The notes under the pieces: generated by a model
Databases searched by the model: none
Seen by the model: only the letters and a program-made list of their open reading frames with translations
Told to the model about the DNA's origin: nothing
Origin: JACRCT01 sp049841135
Lineage (GTDB): Bacteria; Myxococcota; Myxococcia; Myxococcales; UBA5297
DNA: 64,000 bases
Direction: 5' to 3'
Assembly (NCBI GenBank): GCA_049841135.1
Contig: JASGHK010000006.1
Span: 62,001-126,000, forward strand
Part shown: positions 9,617-18,300 of the stretch, one piece after another
Layout: each line of letters starts with the position of its first letter
Position numbering within the stretch: position 1 is the first letter of the stretch
Position numbers and translations under genes: made by a program

Positions 9617-10816
9617 ATGGCCCTCTTCGACCCCATCCGCATCAACTCGCTGACCCTCCCCAACCGCATCGTGAAGTCGGCGATGGTCGTCGGCCGCGGC
9701 GAGCGCGGCCGGGCCACGCCCGCGGTGGCCGAGACCTACGAGCGCTGGTCGAAGGGCGGCGTCGGCCTCGCCGTGACCGGGATGATGCAGGTGCGGCCCG
9801 ACTCCTGGCTGACGCCGCACGAGGTCCACCTCGAGCACGACGACACCCTCGCGCCCTTGAGGCAGGTGACCGAGGCGGTGCATCGGCACGACGGCAAGAT
9901 CTTCTTCCAGCTCTGTCACGCGCCGCCGCAGAGCAGCCGCGAGGCCTGCACGGCGTACGGCGGCTCGACCGCTCCCTCCGCCGGGTTCAACAAGACCAAC
10001 CTCTTGCTGGACCGCGCGCTGCGCGAAGACGAGATTCGGGCGATCGTCTCCTCGTTCGGCGCCGCGGCCGAGCGCGCCAAGAAGGCCGGGGCCGACGGCG
10101 TGCAGCTGCACGGCGCGCACGGCTACCTCATCTCCCGCTTCATCAGCCCCAAGCACAACCGCCGCAAGGACTCCTGGGGCGGCAGCTTCGACCGCCGGCT
10201 GCGCTTCCTGGAGGAGGTCGTCCGCTTGGTCCGCTCCTCGGTGGGCAAGGACTTCCCGGTCATCATCAAGCTCAACGCCCACGACGGAGAGGCGGGCGGG
10301 CTCACCCTGGACGAGGGCGTGGAGATCGGCCGGCGGCTGGAGGCCTGGGGCATCGACGCCATCGAGGTCAGCGCCGGCACCGGCGACGTGGGGCTGGGCT
10401 TCTATCCGAACAAGGGCGAGCTGCCGCGGGATCTGGGCAAGCAGTTCCTCAAGCAGCAGTTCCCACTGATGGGCCCGGTGACGCGCTTCCTCGACCCGGC
10501 CATGAGCCTGCTCTCGCGCAGCGCCCGCCTGGAGCGCGAGGCCTACTTCTGGCCCGAGGCGCGCCGCTTCGCCGACGCGCTGACCATCCCGGTCATCTGC
10601 GTGGGCGGCATCCGCACGCTGGCCATGGCCGAGCGGATCCTGGCCGAGAGCAAGGTCGCCATGGTCTCGATGGCGCGGCCGCTCGTCCGCCAGCCGAACC
10701 TGCCCAACCTGTGGAAGAGCGGCAAGGCCGCGAGCACCACCTGCACCAGCTGCAACCGCTGCTTCGTGCAGGTCGGAATCGGGCAGACCCTGCGGTGCAC
10801 GCAAGGGCAGGGGTAG
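9617..10816 (+). CDS. NADH:flavin oxidoreductase, old yellow enzyme family
   Basis: 399-residue FMN-binding TIM barrel. The family signature HGAHGYLISRFISPKHNRR and the downstream WGGSFDRRLRFLEEV are present, as is the phosphate-binding IPVICVGGIRT near residue 330. The C-terminus has a CTSCNRCF cluster, which resembles the start of the 4Fe-4S motif of 2,4-dienoyl-CoA reductases, but the second catalytic module of that enzyme is missing. The protein ends just inside a GC-rich repeat, so its last few residues may be repeat-derived. Substrate unknown, probably an enone or enoyl compound. Confidence 0.88.
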   Translation: MALFDPIRINSLTLPNRIVKSAMVVGRGERGRATPAVAETYERWSKGGVGLAVTGMMQVRPDSWLTPHEVHLEHDDTLAPLRQVTEAVHRHDGKIFFQLCHAPPQSSREACTAYGGSTAPSAGFNKTNLLLDRALREDEIRAIVSSFGAAAERAKKAGADGVQLHGAHGYLISRFISPKHNRRKDSWGGSFDRRLRFLEEVVRLVRSSVGKDFPVIIKLNAHDGEAGGLTLDEGVEIGRRLEAWGIDAIEVSAGTGDVGLGFYPNKGELPRDLGKQFLKQQFPLMGPVTRFLDPAMSLLSRSARLEREAYFWPEARRFADALTIPVICVGGIRTLAMAERILAESKVAMVSMARPLVRQPNLPNLWKSGKAASTTCTSCNRCFVQVGIGQTLRCTQGQG

Positions 10817-11040
10817 GGGCAGGGCGAGGCGGGCAGGGCGAGGCGGGCAGGGGAGGGCGAGGGAGGGCGAGGGAGGGCGAGGGAGGGCGAGGGAGGGCGA
10901 GGGAGGGCGAGGGAGGGCGAGGGAGGGCGAGGGAGGGCGAGGGAGGGCGAGGGAGGGCGAGGGAGGGCGAGGCAGGGCGAGGGCGAGGGCGAGGGCGAGG
11001 GCGAGGGCGAGGCAGGGCGAGGCAGGGCGAGGGCGAGGCA
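10805..11040. repeat. G-rich minisatellite, 12 perfect 10-bp units
   Basis: The unit gggagggcga is repeated twelve times without a change at 10851-10970. It is flanked by degenerate versions (gggcagggcgaggc before; gagggc and ggcagggcga after). The plus strand carries many GGG runs and could form G-quadruplexes. It begins right at the stop codon of the flavin oxidoreductase. Confidence 0.9.
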
Positions 11041-11050
11041 GGCGCATGGT

Positions 11051-11241
11051 GCCGGCGGCTGAAGCCGCGCCTGAGGATGCGAAGCCCGCCTGCGCGGGCT
11101 GAGTGGAAAGCGGATCTAACGGTGCCAGCTGAGATGCTCAGCCCTGGATCTCCGGGGACCACCGAATGGCACTCGAGCCACCTTTCCATCCAGCCCGCGC
11201 AGGCGGGCTTCGTGCTGTCAGGCGCGACTTCAGTCGCCGGC
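11051..11241. mobile_element. MITE-like element with ~60-bp terminal inverted repeats
   Basis: Left arm 11051-11110 and right arm 11182-11241 are imperfect inverted copies, about 85% matching, enclosing ~70 bases. Each arm contains gaagcccgcctgcgcgggct or its complement, plus an outer gctgaagccgcgcctga-type segment. No reading frame inside. Structure fits a non-autonomous palindromic repeat moved in trans. Confidence 0.6.
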
Positions 11242-11296
11242 TCGGTCGCTCGCTCGCGCGGACCGGCACCTGAACCGGGGACGCCTCGACCTCGCC

Positions 11297-11611
11297 CTAG
11301 TTGAGCACCTTCTCGGGCGGCAGCGGGTAGGCGGCCACGTAGCGCACCGGCTCGCTGGTCTCGAAGGTGAACTTGCCCGAGCTGACCTCGACCATGTCGC
11401 CCGGCTGCACGAAGGTGCGCTGCCCGTCCGCCTCCAGCACCCAGCGGCCCTCGAGCGCGATGAGCGTGCGCTGCGGCGCCTCGCCCGAGACCCGGGTGGC
11501 GGGCGCCACCTCGCGGACCGCGACCTCGTAGAGAGCCGGGTGGAACCGCTTCTGCGCCGCCTCTTCGTTCAACGGCCCCAGCCGCCCTTCGTCCCAGCGC
11601 CTGACTCGCAT
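11297..11611 (-). CDS. Small cupin-domain protein
   Basis: 104 residues from ATG 11611, with GGAGG ten bases upstream. The pattern RTLIALEGRWVLEADGQRTF followed by VQPGDMVEVSSGKFTFETSE fits a single cupin barrel. The usual metal-binding histidines are not obvious, so catalysis is doubtful and a ligand-binding role is possible. It lies just downstream of the terminator of the structured RNA. Confidence 0.7.
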   Translation of the reverse strand: MRVRRWDEGRLGPLNEEAAQKRFHPALYEVAVREVAPATRVSGEAPQRTLIALEGRWVLEADGQRTFVQPGDMVEVSSGKFTFETSEPVRYVAAYPLPPEKVLN

Positions 11612-11672
11612 GACCGACCCGCCTCCGAAAGGTTCCCGGCACTCATAACCGCGGGCGAGGCCCCGGCAGGGC

Positions 11673-11710
11673 AAAAAAGTGGGCACGCTCGGCCTCATCC
11701 GAGCGTGCCC
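11673..11710 (-). terminator. Strong intrinsic terminator
   Basis: Perfect 12-bp stem (gggcacgctcgg at 11681-11692 with its complement at 11699-11710), six-base loop, followed on the minus strand by ACTTTTTT. It ends transcription coming from the tRNA-like RNA and the gene upstream. Confidence 0.92.
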
Positions 11711-11711
11711 G

Positions 11712-11782
11712 GTTCGCGGGCAGGAGTCGCACCTGCTTCTCCAGCTTGTCGGGCTGGCGTTCTACTCTCGAACTCCCGCGAA
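11712..11782 (-). ncRNA. tRNA-like cloverleaf with non-canonical loops
   Basis: 71 bases folding into a complete cloverleaf with no mismatch: acceptor 7 bp (TTCGCGG with CCGCGAA), D stem 4 bp (GTTC with GAAC), anticodon stem 5 bp (CCAGC with GCTGG), T stem 5 bp (GCAGG with CCTGC). The loops depart from normal tRNA. The anticodon loop is CCGACAA, so base 33 is C rather than U (nominal anticodon GAC, valine). The T loop is TGCGACT instead of TTCGANT, base 8 is G, and no CCA is encoded. It lies between the permuted tRNA-like domain and the terminator, probably on the same transcript. Either a degenerate tRNA or a purposeful mimic. Confidence 0.6.
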
Positions 11783-11783
11783 G

Positions 11784-11934
11784 GGGACCTTGGTCGGCTC
11801 CGACCCGGTATAGGACGTGGGGTTGTCTGATCGTGGTGTCCTACCGCTGGACTACGGCTTAGGAGGCCGGGGGGAATCGAACCCCCGTCTCCACGCCAAC
11901 CCCGAAAAAGACCACCGGACCATCGCCAGGTCCC
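11784..11934 (-). ncRNA. Permuted tRNA-like structured RNA (Y-RNA-like)
   Basis: Read on the minus strand, a nested stem (GGGACCT 11934-11928 with AGGTCCC 11790-11784) encloses the helices GGGGTTG and CGTGG (11903-11891), which pair with CCACG and CAACCCC (11836-11819). Inside lie a canonical T arm (GGGGG, TTCGATT, CCCCC; 11886-11870), a hairpin CGGC-CTCCTAA-GCCG (11869-11855), TA, and a canonical D arm (GTCC, AGCGGTA, GGAC; 11852-11838). All tRNA landmarks are in the minus sense, but the order is T arm, hairpin, D arm. The acceptor position is closed and the anticodon position opens into the long stem. The lower stem has TGGTC, a bulged C and GG opposite CC-GACCA, as in Ro-binding sites of Y RNAs. 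Mimicry is seen; Ro binding is inference, and no Ro gene is in the window. Confidence 0.6.
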
Positions 11935-11969
11935 TCGTATGAGCCTATGGGCAAGAGCCTGAGCTTGAC

Positions 11970-12002
11970 GCCGGGGGAGCGGCTTTGAAGGCCGCCGCCG
12001 GC
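11970..12002 (-). other. Hairpin with 7-base anticodon-like loop in the leader of the RNA
   Basis: Outer stem GCCGG/CCGGC and inner stem GCGGC/GCCGC close a seven-base loop CTTCAAA, which has the layout of an anticodon loop (U33, UCA, A37, A38). It lies between the stop of the upstream gene and the permuted domain. It may be part of the same structured transcript or coincidence. Confidence 0.4.
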
Positions 12003-12061
12003 ACTGACGACGAACATGAGCCTGAGCCTGTACCCATTCGCTCTACGACCTTTCAAACCTC

Positions 12062-12850
12062 CTATCTCAACGGCTTGAGGATGTGCTCGAAGACCTTGGC
12101 CGCGAGCTTCTTGCCCGGGTCGATCTCCACCGTGTTCGCGCGCGCCCGCGCCGTCTTCACCGCCTCGATGAGCCGGTCGACCTGGTCGAGCAGCGCCGCT
12201 TTGCGGCCCGGGGAGATCATCCCGGACCAGTCGTAGCTGCGGATCTCGCCGACCGGGTCGTCGACCTCGACGATATCGATCTGCGCGGGGTGCTCCTTGG
12301 TCGCCTCGTGCATCACGTTGTACTTGCGCGTGCGCTGCTTGCGGATGGTCACCACCGGCTCGGCGCGCAGCACGTTCTTCTTGGGCGCGCCCGGGTCCTC
12401 GTGCCAGGTGCGCACCGGGTCGAAGGTGGGGATCTCCTTGAACATCACCCGCAGCTCGCGCAGCCGCTTCTCCAGCTGCAGGAGATAGGTCGCCGGGACG
12501 CTCTCGGCGAGCAGCACCCCGTCGACGGTGAGGTCGGCGCGGGCCACCATGTTGGCCTCGTCGATCTGCAGGCTGACGTCGAAGGCGTCGGCGGTGGCGG
12601 CCAGCGTCCTCTCCAGCTCCTCGATGACCGTCTTGACCAGGTTGGTCTCGTTCTCGACGCGCTCGCCGGCGACCTCGCCCTTGGCCTCGTCGACCATGAA
12701 GGGCTTGAAGGTGCGCTTCATGCCCGTGAAGTGGGCCTGGTTGCTGCGGAAGGCTTCGATGGTCTGGCTGCGGGCGCGCTCGGCGTTGGCCTTCTTCTCG
12801 GGCTCGACCGCGAGCAGCTCGTACAGCTTGGGCTTGTGCTTCTCGGCCAT
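12062..12850 (-). CDS. Conserved protein of unknown function next to tRNA-like RNA
   Basis: 262 residues, cytoplasmic, no signal or membrane span. It opens with KPKLYELLAVE, has an acidic/hydrophobic middle (VPATYLLQLEKRLREL), then a segment rich in basic residues (TIRKQRTRKYNVMHEATKEH) and a coiled-coil-like end. From memory it resembles a family found in actinobacteria and phages (annotated DUF7873), of unknown function; I cannot verify this. ATG 12850 is preceded by GGAG. Only ~130 bases separate its stop from the structured RNA, and there is no terminator between, so the two are probably cotranscribed. A role with that RNA is a hypothesis. Confidence 0.75.
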   Translation of the reverse strand: MAEKHKPKLYELLAVEPEKKANAERARSQTIEAFRSNQAHFTGMKRTFKPFMVDEAKGEVAGERVENETNLVKTVIEELERTLAATADAFDVSLQIDEANMVARADLTVDGVLLAESVPATYLLQLEKRLRELRVMFKEIPTFDPVRTWHEDPGAPKKNVLRAEPVVTIRKQRTRKYNVMHEATKEHPAQIDIVEVDDPVGEIRSYDWSGMISPGRKAALLDQVDRLIEAVKTARARANTVEIDPGKKLAAKVFEHILKPLR

Positions 12851-12930
12851 GGTTCGCTCCTGGACAGATGACGGACGGGCATCGTGGCCGGACCCGGCCT
12901 CCAGGCGCAAGGCCGCCCCCCATCCGTCGG

Positions 12931-13807
12931 CTATCTCCCGGCGGCCGCGAGCGTGCAGCTGGCGCGGATCACCCGGACGATCTCCTTGGCGGCAGCGGTG
13001 CGGGCGCTGTCGGCGCGGTAGATGAGCCGCAGCTCCGCGGGCACCGAGGGCAGGTCGAGCGGGCGCAGGGCCGAGGCCGGGGTGGAGAAGCGCACCGGGT
13101 TGCCGGGCATCACCGCCACCCCGTGCCCGGCCTCCGCCAGCGCCCAGATCACCTCGACGCTCGAGGAGGTGAGCGTGCGGCGGAACCCCAGGCCCTTGCG
13201 CGCGAGCAGCCGCAGCACGTCCTGCGACTGCTTCACCTCCGGGTCCAACATCAACACGGTGCTCTCGGGGTCGACCTTCAGCTTCGGGTGCGCCCACAGG
13301 CCGACGTGGTCGCGCGCGAGCAGGATGGAGACCAGGTCGGGGTGCGGGAGAACGAGGCTGACGATGGCGAAGTCCAGCCGGGAGGACACCACCATCTCGT
13401 TGAGCACCTGCGAGCGCTCGTGGGCGAGGTGCAGGTTCAGCTTGGGGTGGAGGCGCTGGAAGCTCGGGCAGGAAGCGCGGCAGCAGGTAGCGGCCGGGGT
13501 TCGGGTGGCAGCCGAGGCTGTAGTGGCCTTCGACCTCGCCCGTCGCGCGCTGGGTCGAGGCCTTCAGCGCCTCCCAGCCCTCGACCAGCTGCCGGCAGGA
13601 GCCGGCGAACAGCTTGCCCGCCTTGGTCAGGCGCACCCCGGTCTTGCTGCGCACCAGCAGCTGCAACCCCATCGCCTCTTCCAGCCGCTGCATGGCCAGG
13701 CTCAGGGAGGATTGCCGCATGGCAAGCCGCTCGGCGGCGCGGGTGATGTTCGAGGTCCGCGCGACCTCGAGGAAGTAGCGGACGTCGGAGAGCTGGGGGT
13801 CCACCAT
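12931..13807 (-). CDS. LysR-family transcriptional regulator (frameshifted)
   Basis: About 290 residues. N-terminal winged helix: VRYFLEVARTSNITRAAERL then RQSSLSLAMQRLEEAMG, residues 8-50. The C-terminal substrate-binding domain continues in another frame from FQRLHPKLNLHLAHERSQVL after one extra base near 13466. Stop at 12931, 80 bases before the next minus-strand gene. Divergent from the gene at 14108, which it may control; the ~300-base gap would hold the operator, though I see no clear T-N11-A dyad. Confidence 0.85.
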
Positions 13808-14107
13808 CGGAAGCCTCGATGACAGCATTCGCCGCCATCTGTTTGTCCAATCGCAGCACGATCGGTACCTTGCGCCGCCGAAGCACACAAGGGCGGGGCC
13901 CTCCAGTCGTCTTCGAGCCTGGAGGAACGGTGCGGCGCTTCGGTCTCGTTGAGGGCATGGGCCAGCCACGCCCGTTCTAGGCCCAGGGCATCCCGGGGGT
14001 GGACCTCGGGCGAGACCCGCCAGCCGCACGCAGACCCGAGCGCCGTGCGCCAGGGGAGGGCGGGCGGCAGACCTCGACGTCGAGCACTTCCCCAGAGGAG
14101 AACCACG

Positions 14108-14662
14108 ATGCGAGTGAACAGCCCGATGGTCGGAGTGAAGCCCGTCTCGACCCAGGCCCCGGCGAAGAAGCCCTACGGCACCGTCTACATCGGCCGCAAC
14201 GGCAACTGCGTGAAGTGCGACGACAACCAGGGCCGATACCAGGGCAAGCGCCTCACCGTGCAGGTGATGGACAGCGAGCGGCAGGCCCTGCTCGAGAGCG
14301 CCAAGAAGGGCTACTTCAAGGCCGCGAAGCAGACCCCGCTCGCCAACGTCGACCTGTCGAAGGGGCTGGGTATGGTGATCGAGGTCTTCAGCCCGCCCAA
14401 GGGCCTGTACCAGGGCAAGGTGGCCAAGGTGGTCAAGCCCGGCGAGGCCAACAAGCCCTTCGCCATCGACTACCCGAAGGACGCCAACCTCGTGAACGTG
14501 AACGTGGTGTTCTACGCGCTCGACAAGAAGACCGGCCAGCCGGTGGTCATCGAGAACCGGTGCGCCCACGTCGAGAACTACGACACCACCGCCTCGGCGA
14601 CGGGCTTCTCGCTCGACGACCGGATGCAGGCGTTCGTCGACAAGGCGGTCAAGAAGCGCTGA
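14108..14662 (+). CDS. Hypothetical protein
   Basis: 184 residues from ATG 14108 with AGAGGAG upstream. The N-terminus has a CVKC pair (GNCVKCDDNQGRYQGKRLTV). The remainder is soluble, with many lysines and beta-like segments. No signal peptide. Codon use matches neighbours, so it is probably real. Not recognised. Confidence 0.7.
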   Translation: MRVNSPMVGVKPVSTQAPAKKPYGTVYIGRNGNCVKCDDNQGRYQGKRLTVQVMDSERQALLESAKKGYFKAAKQTPLANVDLSKGLGMVIEVFSPPKGLYQGKVAKVVKPGEANKPFAIDYPKDANLVNVNVVFYALDKKTGQPVVIENRCAHVENYDTTASATGFSLDDRMQAFVDKAVKKR

Positions 14663-14815
14663 GCCCCTCCCCACTCCCCGTCGCTGATGGATTTGGAGGA
14701 TGGAGCTCGGGTTGCCCGGGCTCCGGGGAGGAGTCCGCGTCTGCTTGATGCGGGCATTGGCGTGACACGATGCCCGCGTCAGTGCTTCGCGCAGCGGTCA
14801 CGCCTCAGCAACAGT

Positions 14816-15384
14816 GGGTAGTGCCGGGCTTCCACGCCCGGGGGCATCCTTGCGATCCGTCTCTCCGAAGCGCACTCGGTCATCTCTGCGACGGTCGGTT
14901 TGGGTAGTGCCGGGCTTCCACGCCCGGGGCATCCTTGCAATCCGTCTCTCCGAAGCGCACTCGGTCATCTCTGCGACGGTCGGTCTGGGTAGTGCCGGGC
15001 TTCCACGCCCGGGGCATCCTTGCGATCCATCTCTCCGAAGCGCACTCGGTCATACCTGCGACGGTCGGTTTGGGTAGTGCCGGGCTTCCACGCCCGGGGC
15101 ATCCTTGCGATCCATCTCTCTGAAGCGCACTCGGTCATCCCTGCGACGGTCGGTCTGGGTAGTGCCGGGCTTCCACGCGCTTCCACGCCCGGGGCATCCT
15201 TGCGACCCATCTCTCCGAAGCGCGCCCGGTCATCCCTGCGACGGCTTGGGTAGTGCCGGGCTTCCACGCGCTTCCACGCCCGGGGCATCCTTGCGACCCA
15301 TCTCTCCGAAGCGCACTCGGTCATCCCTGCGACGGTCGGTGGGGTAGTGCCGGGCCTCCACGCGCTTCCACGCCCCGGCGGCGG
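14816..15384. repeat. Seven tandem ~85-bp repeats
   Basis: Copies begin at 14816, 14902, 14987, 15072, 15157, 15248 and 15342 (period 85-86, then 91 and 94 where a short internal duplication occurs). Each starts gggtagtgccgggcttccac and contains a small hairpin (CCGGGC with GCCCGG). The last copy extends into the 3' end of the RND transporter gene. No conserved coding frame. Confidence 0.92.
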
Positions 15385-18300
15385 AGCCTTCTCAGGGCCC
15401 GCGCCCGCATCCCATCGAGGATCTCGTAAACGGTCGGGATCACCAGCAGCGTCAGCACCGTCGAGGTGATGACCCCGCCGATGACCGCCCGCCCGAGCGG
15501 CGCCCGGAAGTCGCCGCCCTCGCCCACCCCCAGCGCCACCGGGATCATGCCGGCGATGATCGCCACGGTGGTCATCATGATCGGCCGGAGCCGGATGCGC
15601 CCCGCCTCGATGAGCGCCTCGCGCAGGCTCGCCCCGCGCGCCCGCGACCACTTGGCGAAGTCGATGAGCAGGATGGCGTTCTTGGCGACGATGCCGAAGA
15701 GCAGGATCACGCCGATGAGGCTCATGATGTTCAGCGTGTCGCCGGTGACCAGCAGCGCCAGCACCACGCCGATCAGCGACAGCGGCAGCGAGACGAGGAT
15801 GGCCAGGGGATCCAGGAACGAGCCGAACTGGATGACGAGGATCAGGTACATGAGCACCAACGCCACCAGCAGCGCGATGCCCACCCGGCCGAAGACCTCG
15901 GCCTGGTCCCGCGCCTCACCTCCCTGGCTGATGGAATAGCCCGGCGGCAGCGGCAGCTTCGCCAGCCGTACGTTCAGGTCGCGCACCACCTCCGAGAGCG
16001 AGCGGCCCTGCACGTTGGCCTGCACGTTGATGGTCTTCTCGCGGTCCAGGTGGTCGACCTGCGCGGGCCCCAGCGTGGAGCGCAAGCGCGCCACCTGCCC
16101 CAGCGGCAGGGTCGTCGGCGCGCCGCCGTTGGACCCGCCCGAGAGCAGCAGCGGCAGCGCCGCCAGGTCGGTGGGGTTCGTCCGCGCCTCCGGGGCCAGC
16201 CGGACCATCACCTTGCGCGTCTCCCCGGACGGGTCGATCCAGTAGCCCGACTCCACGCCGGCGAACGCCGGGCGCAGCGCCTGCGCCACGTCCGCCATCT
16301 TGATGCCCAGCTGCCCGGCCAGGGCACGGTCGAGCAGCACTTCGATCTCCGGCTTCTGCCCGCGCGTCGAGAGCCCCACGTCCACCGCGCCTGGCACCTG
16401 CGCGAGGGCGTCGCGGACCTGGACGGCCAGCGCGTTGAGCCGGCCGATCTCCTTCCCCTGCACCTCGATCTGGATCTGCTTGAACGCGCCGCCGAAGCCG
16501 CTGGTGAAGACCGACGTCGACGCGCCGGCCACCTGCTTCAGCTCCTGCCGCAGTCCCACGCCCAGCGCCTCCTGGTTCACGTGGCGGTCCTTGCGCGGCG
16601 TCAGCTTCAGGTAGACGAGCGCCTGGTCGACCCCCGGCGCGCGCAGCGGCTGCGGCGTGCCCAGCGTGGCGAAGGTGTAGGCCACCTCCGGGTGCGCCCT
16701 CGACAGTCGCGAGACCTCCAGCACCTTGCGGCGCGTGTACTCCAGGCTCGAGCCGGGCGGCGTCTCGACCAGCAGGTAGATCTCGCTGCGGTCGCTCACC
16801 GGCACGAAGCCCGCGCCGCCGAGGACGGCCTGCAGCCCCAGCGCGCCGACGAACGAGGCCGCGCCGATGGCCACCGTCGCCAGCCGGTGGTCCAGCGCCC
16901 ACGCCACCACGCCCCGGTAGCGGTCCGCCTGCCGGTCGAACCAGGCGTTGAACCGCGACAGCGCCCGCGTGAGCCGCCCGCGCCTCTCGCCGCGGATCTG
17001 CGGGTCGGCCCAGTACGCGGAGAGCATCGGGTCGAGCGAGAAGCTGACGAAGAGCGACACCAGCACCGAGATGGCGATGGTCAGCGCGAACGGCTTGAAC
17101 CACTGCCCGGCCACCCCGTACATGAACGCCACCGGCACGAAGACCGCCACGATGGAGAAGGTCGTCGCCGCCACCGCCAGGCCGATCTGGTCGGTGCCGC
17201 GGTGCGCGGCCTCGACGTGGTCCAGCCCCAGCTCCACGTGGCGCACGATGTTCTCGCGCACCACGATGGCGTCGTCGATGAGGATGCCGATGGCCAGGGA
17301 CAGGCCCAGCAGCGACATGGTGTTGAGCGTGAACCCGAACGCCCAGACGCTGATGAACGAGGCCAACACGCTCACCGGCAGCGCCAGTCCGGTGATGACC
17401 GTCGAGCGCCAGGAGTTGAGGAAGAGGAAGACCACCAGCACGGTGAGCAGCGCGCCCAGGAGGAGCGCCTCCTCGACGTTGGAGACCGCGTGGGCGACCC
17501 GCTCGCCGGCGTTGACCACCACCTTGAGCTCCACCCCGGGCGGCAGGGTCTTGCGCAGCGCGTCGGTCCGGCGCAGCACCTCCTGGGCGACGGTGGTGGT
17601 GGAGTGGCCCTTGGACTTGAGGAGGTCGATGCCCACCGCCTCGCGGCCGTCGAAGAGCGCCGCGGTGCGCGCCTCCTCGGTGCCGTCGAGCGGGTGCGCC
17701 ACCTGGCCCAGGCGGATGGGCGCGCCGCCCCGCTCGGCGACCACCACCTGGGCGAACTGCTCGGGCGTGTCCAGCCGGCCCAGCAGGCGGATGGTCTGCT
17801 CGGTGAAGGGCTGGTCCAGCCGCCCCACCGGCGCGGCCAGGTTCTGCGCCTGCAGCGCGGAGACGATGTCCGGGACGCCCAGCCCGGCGGCGCGCAGCTT
17901 CTCGGGGTCGACCTGCACGGTCAGCTCGCGCTTGACCCCGCCCACCACCGTGGCCTGCGCCACGCCGCGCACCGCCCGCAGGTCGCGCACCAGGCCCGGG
18001 TCGGCCAGCGCGGTCAGCGCCGCCGCGGAGTGCGTCGAGGAGATGAGCGCCAGCGAGACGATGGGGATGTCCGCCGGGTCGAAGCGGGTGAGGATCGGCT
18101 CCTCCATCTCCACGGGCAGGTCGGCGCGCTTGCTGGAGATGGCGTCGCGGATGTCCTGCGAGGCCTGGTTGATGTCCTTCTCGAAGTCGAAGAACACGGT
18201 CAGCTGCGCCAGGCCGTCGGTGGCGCTGCCGGTGGTGCGCTCCCCGTCCACGCCGCTGATGGCGAAGATGGCGTCCTCCACCGGCTCCAGCACCTCGCGC

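Noticed and set aside
10805..11047. Pro/Ala/Leu-rich protein encoded on the minus strand across the minisatellite
   Set aside because: It is a translation of the 10-bp repeat with no start site or conserved domain.
11970..12002. A selenocysteine tRNA, suggested by the CTTCAAA loop with UCA anticodon
   Set aside because: No acceptor, D or T arms fit around it.
11860..12060. A tmRNA (ssrA) gene, suggested by the T-arm-like sequence near 11870-11886
   Set aside because: No CCA end, no tag reading frame, no matching 5' tmRNA sequence, and a canonical D arm that tmRNA lacks.
12062..14674. An 870-codon minus-strand frame through the unknown protein, LysR region and beyond
   Set aside because: Only its ends belong to real genes; the middle is the wrong frame of the LysR gene and Arg/Ala-rich nonsense.
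14816..15384. A CRISPR array
   Set aside because: The units are repeated end to end with no unique spacers and no cas genes nearby.
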